A stretch of 46,027 bases of DNA from a virus, in the IMG/VR virus record IMGVR_UViG_3300008267_001029, positions 1 to 46,027 of that record; one strand, 5' to 3'. This document shows positions 28,425 to 36,651 of this stretch, in pieces; within the stretch, counting starts at the first letter, position 1; each line of letters opens with the position of its first letter. The notes beneath the pieces were generated by a model, which was given only the letters and a program-made list of their open reading frames with translations, was not told where the DNA came from and searched no databases. The position numbers and the translations under genes were made by a program.

Positions 28425-30061
28425 AAATAGTAGGTAGTTACATGGGTCCACACGATGCCGGCGTAAGTTTAATTGAAAATAATCAAATTATAGCGTGTTA
28501 TACCGAGGAAAGATTCACTAGGATAAAATCAGCACACGCAGGTTGTATATTTCCAACCTTTAGTTTAGAATCTCTACAAAAAGATTTTAAATTTGACATC
28601 AACGACCCAAATGTAAAATTTGTGTGTGCTAAGCCTGTAGCTATTCAACTTGAAGAAATACGTAATATTGTAAAAAGTAGAGATGTTAAACTAATAGGAC
28701 ATGAGTATGCACACGCATGCGGCGCTTATTATACATCTGGTTTTAATGAAAACACATTAGTTGTTGCATATGATGGTGGTGATTGTGGCGATGATAATTG
28801 GACTAGTCTGACACATCAAAACTATGATCATTATAAACCGTGGAAAACTAGGGACGATAATCAAACAGCTTGTTATATTGTAAAAAATGGAAAGTTGATT
28901 GAAATTGGAAATAGACTTAAACATGGAAGTATTGCAAATATGTGGTATTTGATGTGTTTAATATTTGGTCTAACTCCATTAAAAGATGAAGGTAAAATAA
29001 TGGGTCTTGCAGCCCAAGGACATTTTGATCAAAAAATATTTGATACATTAAGTTTCTTTGTTAAAAACGATATGATAAAAGCATCGTGTATGATACGAGA
29101 AAAATATGTATCTTTGTTAGCATCATTATCGAACGAAGATGCTTTAAATTTAAAAAGAAATCTTGCATATAATCTACAATATCTAAGTGAAATTACAATT
29201 TTGGACTTCATTAAAAAATATTATGATGAATATGGTCCATTCGATAATCTATGTTTAGCAGGAGGCATTTTTGCAAATGTAAAAATAAATCAAAAGATAA
29301 ACGAATATCTTCCATTCAAAGATATTTGGGTTTATCCTGCTATGGGCGATGAAGGTTTGTCTTTAGGCGCTGCGATTGCATATGGAGTAGAACTTGATCA
29401 ATTTACAAATAGAAGAATTGATAATGTATTCTTTGGAAAGAAAACATCCGTTGAAGATACACAAGCCGATATAAATAATTTTCAAGCAAATTTTGGTAAA
29501 TCTATAATTTCAGAGGATTTAGATTTTAATAAAATTGGTGATTATTTGGTCGGAGGGAAAGTTATTGGTATATTTGATGGATCTACAGAATATGGCCCAA
29601 GAGCTTTAGGTTCACGTTCTATTATTGTAGAACCAACTAGAAAAGAAACGCATGCACATATAAATCAACGATTAAAACGTGATGACATTATGCCATTTGC
29701 CCCAATTATAATGGAAGAACATGTTGAAGATATTTGTTATGTCTATAAATCAAAACGTGCATCGGAGTTTATGACTCTGTGTTACACAATTAAAGAAGAG
29801 TGGGCTAATAAAATACCTGCAGTTATAAATTTTTATGATAATACAGCTAGACCACAAGTGGTGAACAAAGATAGACATTCTTTATTTCACAAAATACTTT
29901 CGTCATATAATTTTAAATCCAAGATACCTGTATTAATGAATACAAGTTTTAATGGTCACGGAGAACCAATTATTAACTCTCCAAATCATGCTTTGAAACA
30001 TCTATCGGAAGGAACGATAGATCTTTTAATTATCAACAACAAAATTTATAAATTATCATGA
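28421..30061 (+). CDS. Carbamoyltransferase, NodU/CmcH/TobZ family
   Basis: A 546-residue protein with both family domains. The N-terminal Kae1-like domain opens SYMGPHDAGVSLIEN, then has the metal-binding HEYAH (His94, His98) and the VAYDGG strand (Asp118), LAGGIFANVKIN and GDEGLSLGAA. The C-terminal YrdC-like domain contains YGPRALGSRSI (about 390-400), the PFAPI segment and VLMNTSFNGHGEPI. Length is normal for the family (540-600). These enzymes use carbamoyl phosphate and ATP to carbamoylate a sugar hydroxyl. It overlaps both neighbours by ATGA, so it is made with the glycosyltransferases. A carbamoylated sugar is the likely end product. Confidence 0.9.
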   Translation: MKIVGSYMGPHDAGVSLIENNQIIACYTEERFTRIKSAHAGCIFPTFSLESLQKDFKFDINDPNVKFVCAKPVAIQLEEIRNIVKSRDVKLIGHEYAHACGAYYTSGFNENTLVVAYDGGDCGDDNWTSLTHQNYDHYKPWKTRDDNQTACYIVKNGKLIEIGNRLKHGSIANMWYLMCLIFGLTPLKDEGKIMGLAAQGHFDQKIFDTLSFFVKNDMIKASCMIREKYVSLLASLSNEDALNLKRNLAYNLQYLSEITILDFIKKYYDEYGPFDNLCLAGGIFANVKINQKINEYLPFKDIWVYPAMGDEGLSLGAAIAYGVELDQFTNRRIDNVFFGKKTSVEDTQADINNFQANFGKSIISEDLDFNKIGDYLVGGKVIGIFDGSTEYGPRALGSRSIIVEPTRKETHAHINQRLKRDDIMPFAPIIMEEHVEDICYVYKSKRASEFMTLCYTIKEEWANKIPAVINFYDNTARPQVVNKDRHSLFHKILSSYNFKSKIPVLMNTSFNGHGEPIINSPNHALKHLSEGTIDLLIINNKIYKLS

Positions 30062-30585
30062 ATTCAAAAAATGGTTATTTCAACGTAGACTACGCCACAT
30101 CTATACCAAAATTAACTTTTAATAATATACCTCAAAAATATTTAAATCATGAATTGCATTATGTTATGAAGAGTGAAAAACATCAATATTATTCTACAGA
30201 TGGTGTAAAACCAGGATATTGGTATAAAAAATTAGACTTTATACCATTAGATTTTGATTTTATTAAATTGTATGCTTTTCAGATTGATACCGGTGTAGAA
30301 CTAATAGATGAATTACAATTCAAGATAACAGATTTTAATTTCATGTTTAATTTAAAAACCAATAATATAGATGAAGCAAATACTTGGTTTAAGTATATTG
30401 ATTTGTTTAATAAGGTATACGGAACACGTTATAAATATAGTGTAAATATAACTACATTAAATGAAAATTGTGATAATTATGAAATTTCCAGAGAAAAATA
30501 TAACGTGATGTACTCATTTCCAAAAAATGAGTTAGAAAAAATTTCATCGTTAGATATAATAAAAAAAATACTTGGTAATATTTAA
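30058..30585 (+). CDS. Unknown protein, last gene of the sugar cassette
   Basis: A 175-residue, Asn/Lys/Tyr-rich protein. Residues about 45-75 (STDGVKPGYWYKKLDF) resemble the beta-domain segments with a GWW motif in the two glycosyltransferases just upstream, so it may be a free-standing copy of that accessory or sugar-binding domain. The rest (85-175) is helical. No catalytic motif seen. Overlap of four bases (ATGA) with the carbamoyltransferase ties it to the cassette. Function unknown; the shared-domain idea is an inference from a short match. Confidence 0.5.
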   Translation: MNSKNGYFNVDYATSIPKLTFNNIPQKYLNHELHYVMKSEKHQYYSTDGVKPGYWYKKLDFIPLDFDFIKLYAFQIDTGVELIDELQFKITDFNFMFNLKTNNIDEANTWFKYIDLFNKVYGTRYKYSVNITTLNENCDNYEISREKYNVMYSFPKNELEKISSLDIIKKILGNI

Positions 30586-30606
30586 AACTCAAAAGATATA
30601 ATAAAT

Positions 30607-30625
30607 AGTGAGATGTTCACTTTTT
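30607..30625 (+). terminator. Weak hairpin plus T-run after the sugar cassette
   Basis: AGTGA (30607-30611), loop GATGT and TCACT (30617-30621), followed by four more T residues. The 5-pair stem is short and AT-containing, so it can act as a weak terminator at best. It lies between the cassette and the sheath gene. Confidence 0.3.
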
Positions 30626-30632
30626 CTGGCAC

Positions 30633-30640
30633 TATTTATA
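30633..30640 (+). promoter_or_regulatory. TATTTATA element upstream of the sheath gene
   Basis: Exact TATTTATA 32 bases before the likely sheath start at 30672, with a clear ribosome site between. Spacing fits a late promoter better here than at the other copies. Confidence 0.4.
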
Positions 30641-30657
30641 AATTAAACATAACTTTT

Positions 30658-30664
30658 GAAAGGA
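30658..30664 (+). promoter_or_regulatory. Ribosome binding site deciding the sheath start
   Basis: GAAAGGA lies 7 bases before ATG 30672. It is one of the strongest Shine-Dalgarno sites in the window and argues that translation starts at 30672 rather than at ATG 30613 or ATG 30712, even though the 30672 frame closes after 15 codons. Confidence 0.65.
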
Positions 30665-30671
30665 ATAAATT

Positions 30672-33600
30672 ATGCCAATACAAGAAGGTGGAAGATTTTC
30701 ACGAAGTAGCGATGCTTGAGCAACGTTTCGGTGTAGCTGATGGGGTTTATTATGGTCCATACACAGCCAAAGAGTATCTGATTCAACAAGGTGTAGTAAC
30801 CGTTGTACGTATCGGCGGTCTAACCGGATACTGGCAAAAAAATCCATTGGTCGTATATGCTGAACCAGGTTACTGGAACAGAAATAGTGACTTGGGCGCT
30901 TTGACCACATCATCATTCATGTACTTGGATAGTGATGCTTATACATCAAATCTAATTCTTGAATATAGTTCATCAGCAATTAGCTCAAGTACAACAGGTC
31001 TTCGTGGTAGTGTGTCAAATAGAGTTTCTTCATCATTGAGTATAACTCGCGCGACAAATACAGAAATAGATCAGTTCCTAGTGTCAATAGGTTGGCCAGA
31101 TGCATCAAATAGTTCAACACTATCAGCATCTCTAGCCGCATCTGGTAGTAAGGGTAAATTGTTCAAGATTGCAACTACAAGAAACAGCTATATCTTTAGT
31201 GGTTCTGTTGTACAACAAAGTAAGAAAGTTCAACCAAGTGGTGGTGCAAGCGAATATACATTAGCTAACTTTGACTACGATAAGTCGATTGTTACTGGTG
31301 TAGTTTCCGCATCTGTGGGTGCAACTAAATATGAGATCTCATTTAATACGAATGATTTGAAGGATACTTTAACTTATTACAAATATCTAAGTTCTTCATA
31401 TACTTTAAGTGGTGATGATGTAACTTATGGTTTGGTATTTGGTAAATATGCCGCAAACAATGTTCTAGATTTTAGTACCGCCACGATTAGTAATGTAAAA
31501 TCACAAGGTGCATTCGTATACAGATATGATACATCACGTTTGAGACTAAATGGTGTAGTTAATGGTAAGTTTGCTCCAAAAGCAGCTACAAGTAACTATC
31601 CAGTTGGATATAATGGTACAGGTGGATCACTAAGTGGTTCAGTATTGTATGCCGGTAAACAAGTAAATCTAGGTACAGTAACCACAACCAATAGTTCTGG
31701 TGCAAATACATATTTGTATAGAAAGATTACTGGTGTAACACCAACCGCTGGTGCATTTGCTGGTTATTACTATCTAAGTTCAAGTGTTCAATCACAAGAT
31801 GTAAGTCCAGAAGTTAAGATCTCAACAGCTTTCAACGAAAGTTCTGAAACCGTTGCTTATTTTTCAAGTTCAATCATCTCAAGTAGTAAGGTAACACTTG
31901 ATTACGATACCACTACATTTGATGTAAATGGTACTTTGTCACTATATAGCTCAAGCTTCAAATCTATTAGAAGTTCAACAAGTTGTGGTTCATCACTACA
32001 ATTCTTGGGTCTAGTAGGTGGCGCTTATGGTGATTTTGATGGTACATTCACAAGTCAAGATAATTCTGGTGGTGATCCATGTAATCCAAATACCTCTGCA
32101 AGAACCAAGATGGTGTTGGCTGTTTTGAATAATACTCAAAATGGTTCAACTCAGTTCAATAACAGATACGAAGTATTTGGTTTTGATACATCAACCTTGA
32201 GTCAATTGACAAGTTCAGTATTCCCATACAAGGGATTGATCAATCCAAACGAAAATGCTTATCAATTGATTTTGCGTTATAACTTCGCAAATGACGATGG
32301 TTCAACAAGTGCTGGCACATATGGTTATTATGACTTCACCCTAAATGAAAGTGATAATAATTATATTGCCAACGTATTTGGATTCGATCCTACAGCTGGT
32401 AATCCTGCTAAACAAATTGCTGGACAAAAGGTAGAAGCTGCTTACAACTACTTGTTGTTCAATGATAGTATTCAAAGATTCGTTGCAGAAAAGACTCGTC
32501 CAAGTGCAGAAGGTGGTGGTTGGAAGTTATCTGCTAAAACTGCTCCTGAAACAGGATTTGCAGTTGGTGAACCACTCAAGTTTGTTGATCAATATAGCAC
32601 AAATTTGAATGCAGGTGATAGTCAATTCGGTATTACAAATGCTTATACTCCATGGATTTATTCTCAAAGAATTGCTCCATTTAAGGGTAGTGCTGCGGCT
32701 GCTTCTACACCAACTAAGTTCCAATTGTTTAAAGTACATACTCTAAGTGATGGTACTTTGAGTAACAAGAAGTACAAGATTGAAATAAGCAACGTTAAGT
32801 TGTCTGGTACAGTCCCAGGCAGTGATTGGGGTTCATTCACACTAGCAGTACGTGCTTATAGTGATACAGATAAACGTCCAAAGTATTTGGAAATTTATCA
32901 AAACTTGAATCTAAATCCTGAATCTGCTAACTTCGTTGCTCGCAGAATTGGTGATAGATATGCTTACATTACATTCGCTGGTAAGATCATCGAGTTTGGT
33001 ACATATGCCAACTTGAGTCAGTTCATCAGAATTGAAATGGCTGATGGTCTATATCCAGAAGTATCCGTTCCATATGGATTTGAATCTTATTCAACTCCAG
33101 TTGCTGGTACTTTGGCAGATATTATTCCACCAGTAAGATACAGCAAAGCAAGTATCTGGTCATTGGCTCCTGGTAAATATGCTTGTGGTACGGTCTTCAA
33201 CGATGTTCCTCAAGCTGACGACGAATTGGTATCATTGTATCCAACATCATCTGCTAATGTAGGTGTATATAACGATACATATCAATACTTCAAACCACTA
33301 CCAAGTAGTGTAAATGGTATCAACATTGACTTCGACTTGGAAGACAAGACTTGGGGTACTGATAGTGCTAAGTTCTATGCAAATGGAACTGGTTCACTAC
33401 TATCTCCAACATTGAGTGGTAGTATTCCAAGTAACTACGATCCAGTTAACGAATCAACTTATGTTAAACTACGTAAGTTCTTGGTTGGATTCCAAGGTGG
33501 ATTTGAAGGTCAATGGCCAGCAATTCCAATCGCTATTGGAAGTGATATTACCGCTGGTAATACACAAGGTCTAGATTGTACAAATATCAACAGCCCAGGT

Positions 33601-34467
33601 AGTATTGCTTATAAACAAGCAATTGCTGCTCTAGGTAATGCTGATGAATTTGATATCAACTTGATCGTGTTGCCTGGTATCTTCCGTGAACAACACAGCT
33701 ACGTAACTGAGATTACTATCGATATGTGCGAAGCTCGTGGTGATTGTTTCTACATCATGGATAACATTGTGTTTCCAGCAAGTAACCAAACCGTTGGATT
33801 GATTGACTCCGCCATCAACAGCGTAGCAACAATTGATAGTAACTATGTAGGTACATATTATCCATGGGTTAAGATCCTAGATACAAATACCAACAAGGTT
33901 ATTAGTGTTCCACCTTCAGTAGTGTTGCCAGCAGTTTATGCTGCTAACGATAACGCTGCTGCTGAATGGTACGCACCAGCTGGTCTAAATCGTGGTGGTA
34001 TTCCAACCGCAGTACAAGTACTTGATCGTTTGACTCATAGTGAACGTGATACCTTGTATGAAGGTCGTGTAAATCCAATCGCAGCATTTCCTGGCCAAGG
34101 TATTTGTGTATGGGGTCAAAAGACTCTACAAATTGCCCCAAGTGCTTTGGATCGTATCAACGTTCGTCGCTTGTTGATCAACTTGAAGAAGTTCGTCGCA
34201 AGTTCAAGCAACTACTTGGTATTCGAACAAAACGTAGCTGCTACAAGAAATCGTTTCTTGAGCATCGTAAATCCTTACTTGGAATCAGTACAACAACGTA
34301 ATGGTATCTACGCTTATCAAGTTAAGATGGATGAACAAAACAATACTCCTGACCTAATTGATAGAAATATCCTATATGGTCAAATATTCATCCAACCAAC
34401 TAGAACTGCTGAATTCATCATCCTTGACTTCAACATACTTCCTACGGGCGCTCAATTTTCTGCCTAA
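30672..34467 (+). CDS. gp18: Tail sheath protein, gp18-like, with an N-terminal frame change
   Basis: Major contractile-tail sheath subunit. The C terminus (34240-34460) is diagnostic: VNPYLESVQQRNGIYAYQV, then DEQNNTPDLIDRNILYG and IFIQPTRTAEFIILDF. Near the N terminus, EQRFG, YTAKEYLIQQG and VVTVVRIGG match gp18 positions about 50-80. The protein is about 1260 residues against 659 in T4, because of long Ser/Gly/Thr-rich beta insertions. Start is a problem. ATG 30672 with a good ribosome site encodes MPIQEGGRFSRSSDA and stops at TGA 30717. The main frame, open from 30613, needs a +1 shift or restart at ATG 30712. About 35 residues expected before EQRFG, with the usual Pro-Gly-Val arm, are missing. 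Confidence 0.85.
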
Positions 34468-34490
34468 TTTGAGTTAAATGTAATAACGAA

Positions 34491-34518
34491 CCCCGCTTAG
34501 AAATAAGCGGGGTTTTTT
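34491..34518 (+). terminator. Strong intrinsic terminator after the sheath gene
   Basis: A perfect 9-pair stem (CCCCGCTTA / TAAGCGGGG) with a GAAA tetraloop, followed directly by six T residues. It starts 23 bases after the sheath stop and cleanly separates the tail unit from the head unit. It is the only strong terminator seen in the window. Confidence 0.95.
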
Positions 34519-34530
34519 ATTTGTGTGGTA

Positions 34531-34538
34531 TATTTATA
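34531..34538 (+). promoter_or_regulatory. TATTTATA element between the terminator and 34543
   Basis: Exact TATTTATA, 12 bases after the terminator T-run and only 4 bases before the ATG at 34543. If it is the promoter of the head operon the first message would be almost leaderless. Confidence 0.4.
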
Positions 34539-34542
34539 TATT

Positions 34543-34833
34543 ATGATACGTTTGACTCAAATTATTGAAGATTTAACCAAACCACAGGTTAAAGAAGCAG
34601 TTGACCCATCTTTATTAAAATTAATCGATGAAGTTATTAACGATACCAATGTATTGGTTGTTAATAATTTAAAAATGGTAAAGGATATTTTGTCAAAAGA
34701 ACCTATTGACAAAGCTAAATTAGATGTGGCTCTAAGTAACTATAAACGTTATTTTAATAGAGACAATGGTGGTACACCTGAAGTAATTCGTGGTATGACG
34801 ATGCAAAGTAAATTAGACGAGTTATCAAAATGA
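34543..34833 (+). CDS. Small head-module protein with a capsid-targeting-like N terminus
   Basis: A 96-residue helical protein. I place the start at ATG 34543; a GTG at 34525 is in frame but lies right against the terminator and adds residues coded by the TATTTATA element. The N terminus MIRLTQIIED has the form Met-x-x-Leu-x-x-Ile-Ile-Glu, matching the tag seen on other head-module proteins (an [IL]-x-E site at residue 9). The rest is a small all-helical domain (LKLIDEVINDTNVLVVNNLKM). No known family. It overlaps the next gene by ATGA. A packaged internal protein is possible. Confidence 0.6.
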   Translation: MIRLTQIIEDLTKPQVKEAVDPSLLKLIDEVINDTNVLVVNNLKMVKDILSKEPIDKAKLDVALSNYKRYFNRDNGGTPEVIRGMTMQSKLDELSK

Positions 34834-35615
34834 TCAGTTTAAACGATTTATTATTAGAAGCCAAACTTCCTCAAAGCGAGCAAGATATGGATCTTTATGC
34901 CCGCAAATACAAAAAGACTATAGATTATTTACGTACCAAGAACAAAGTACTATTACTAACTACTAGTAATAGATGGAGTCAACACAAAGACGATGTTCCA
35001 AAAAGTACTCAATTAGCAATTAAGATACAAGAACTATTGGGTAAAGAAAAAGTCACATTGATTGAAGTACCTAGTTTAAATATAGCTCCTTGCGAAGGTA
35101 ATGTTAGTAGCAATTTGAAGTACGATGGAAATCATTGTGGTGTAAAAGGTGCGTTGCTTAAAGATAAAGATAAGAATCCAACCGGATATCATCGTTGTTG
35201 GGCAAGTTTAAATAATAAAAACGATGAACTTTGGAAGATTACCAAAGAACTATTTGAAAGTGATTGCGTTGTATTTTTTGCTAGTGTTAGATGGGGTCAA
35301 GCCAATGGTTACTATCAGAAATTAATTGAAAGATTAACTTGGATTGAAAATAGACATTCTACATTGGGTGAAAAGAATGTTGTACAAGATATTGAGTCTG
35401 GATTTATTGCGGTTGGACAAAACTGGCATGGTAAACAGGTTGTTGATACACAAAAATCCGTTCTAGGTGATTATTACAAATTTAAAACTCCAGATCAATT
35501 GTTCTGGAATTGGCAATTTACACAAGATGATACAGACGAAACCAAACGTTCGTATGATAAAGCGATCAGAGTATTTGATAAAACATTTTTAAAACCATAT
35601 GATAAAGCTGAGTAA
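34830..35615 (+). CDS. Flavodoxin-fold, NAD(P)H-dependent FMN-reductase-like protein with N-terminal tag
   Basis: A 261-residue protein. Residues about 40-65 (VLLLTTSNRWSQHK, then STQLAIKIQELL) are the first strand, FMN phosphate loop and helix of the FMN-reductase family. Next comes IEVPSLNIAPCEGN (80-93), then CVVFFASVRWGQANGYYQKLIERL (about 147-170), the strand and loop that contact the flavin ring. A later GKQVV lies in the position of the last core strand. The first 11 residues, MISLNDLLLEA, resemble the T4 capsid-targeting tag with an LLE/A cleavage site. Flavin reduction is inferred from fold; a redox role inside the head or after injection would be new. It overlaps the next gene by 17 bases. 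Confidence 0.68.
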   Translation: MISLNDLLLEAKLPQSEQDMDLYARKYKKTIDYLRTKNKVLLLTTSNRWSQHKDDVPKSTQLAIKIQELLGKEKVTLIEVPSLNIAPCEGNVSSNLKYDGNHCGVKGALLKDKDKNPTGYHRCWASLNNKNDELWKITKELFESDCVVFFASVRWGQANGYYQKLIERLTWIENRHSTLGEKNVVQDIESGFIAVGQNWHGKQVVDTQKSVLGDYYKFKTPDQLFWNWQFTQDDTDETKRSYDKAIRVFDKTFLKPYDKAE

Positions 35616-36633
35616 TATATTAAACGAAGTAATACAAGAAGGTGGTGCTGGTGGTCATATGGCACATCCTTTTGATTTCTCATCTAATGGCAAAGACTTA
35701 GTAAACGTATTTGTTAAAGCTGTTGATTCACTAAAACAAGGTGGTGGCAGTGTTAAAATCGATGGCGTAAATGCTAGTATTCGTTTAGTAAATGGTCAGT
35801 TCGTAATGGATCGTGGATCAGCAAAGCCACTTGATATTAAGGGCATGAGACCCGAAGATTTGCCAAATAGATTTGAACCAGGTCATGGATTTATTGGCAT
35901 TGGAACTAAAGTAATCAATATTTTTGATGAAGCGATTCCAAGTACCAAATCCGAATTAAAAAAGTTGGGTTTACTAGATAATCCAAATATACTTTTTAAT
36001 ATTGAGTATGTAGAAGGTACAACAAACGTAGTTGGTTATGGTGATATTGGAAACTTTTTAGCAATTCATGGATTAAAGGAGATCAAACCAAAGACATTTG
36101 GTAAGGATGGTAGTGTAAAATCCCGTGTTGCTGTTGAAATACCGTATGATAAAGCGGCAATGCAGTCCTACATCAATAAATTAAATAAGGTTGCAATGAA
36201 GTATGGATTTAAAGTACTAGGCAGCGTTGGTACATCATTTAAATCGGATCCAAATTTAGCCAAAGTATTGAGAGAACCAGTAACATTATATCCTACAGAA
36301 GTTGCTGAAACCAAGTCATTAAAAGATTGGTTAAAAAATGTAAAGATTAATCTTCCACTCATCACCCGTGAACAATTTATTAATGCTTCAAACAGCAAGA
36401 ATATTGCACAAGATTTTGCCGGTCAAGACGTTCAAAAAATTATAAATGATACTATCGTTTATTTAGCTACTATCAAATTAGGAGATGAAGTATTAAAGAA
36501 TGCTACTAGTGAGATTGGTGACTTAGATAAACATGAAGGAATCGTGGTTAGAGATCCAAATATCTATAACAATCCTTTCAAAATTACAGGAAGTTTTATT
36601 ATAAAAGGTTTGGAAAGTAAGTTTAAGAAATAA
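35599..36633 (+). CDS. Nucleotidyltransferase (DNA/RNA ligase-like) protein with capsid-targeting-like tag
   Basis: A 344-residue protein with the ligase-superfamily motifs in order: motif I KIDG (Lys53, the candidate adenylated residue), motif III FNIEYVEG (133-140), motif IV EGIVVR (313-318) and motif V-like FIIKG with KFKK at the end (333-344). It lacks the OB-fold domain that normally follows motif V. The N terminus MIKLSNILNEV ends in an LNE/V site like the gp21 tags. Cyanophage head-region proteins that start with a similar tag, then contain KWDG, are the closest type I recall (possibly DUF6267). Ligation, capping or simple nucleotide transfer cannot be told apart from sequence. Confidence 0.72.
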   Translation: MIKLSNILNEVIQEGGAGGHMAHPFDFSSNGKDLVNVFVKAVDSLKQGGGSVKIDGVNASIRLVNGQFVMDRGSAKPLDIKGMRPEDLPNRFEPGHGFIGIGTKVINIFDEAIPSTKSELKKLGLLDNPNILFNIEYVEGTTNVVGYGDIGNFLAIHGLKEIKPKTFGKDGSVKSRVAVEIPYDKAAMQSYINKLNKVAMKYGFKVLGSVGTSFKSDPNLAKVLREPVTLYPTEVAETKSLKDWLKNVKINLPLITREQFINASNSKNIAQDFAGQDVQKIINDTIVYLATIKLGDEVLKNATSEIGDLDKHEGIVVRDPNIYNNPFKITGSFIIKGLESKFKK

Positions 36634-36641
36634 AATAAATA
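36634..36641 (+). promoter_or_regulatory. AATAAATA late-promoter-like element before 36652
   Basis: One mismatch to the T4 late core TATAAATA, 10 bases before ATG 36652. Weak evidence on its own, but it fits the set at 38865 and 40685. Confidence 0.3.
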
Positions 36642-36651
36642 CATATTTGTT

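Noticed and set aside
30613-30671. ATG 30613 as the sheath start
   Set aside because: It lacks a ribosome site, and the 59 bases after it contain the TATTTATA element and the real ribosome site, so they look non-coding.
30672-30760. Intron, intein or T4 gene 60-type bypass in the sheath gene
   Set aside because: These all insert extra sequence. Here sequence is missing relative to the family and the frames abut directly.
34525-34542. GTG start for the 34543 gene
   Set aside because: It lies 6 bases after the terminator and codes for the TATTTATA element; ATG 34543 gives the tag-like N terminus.
34830-35615. Reading the FMN-reductase-like protein as a simple metabolic gene picked up from the host
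   Set aside because: The tag and tight overlap with head genes on both sides argue for a phage-integrated role, though transfer in the distant past is possible.
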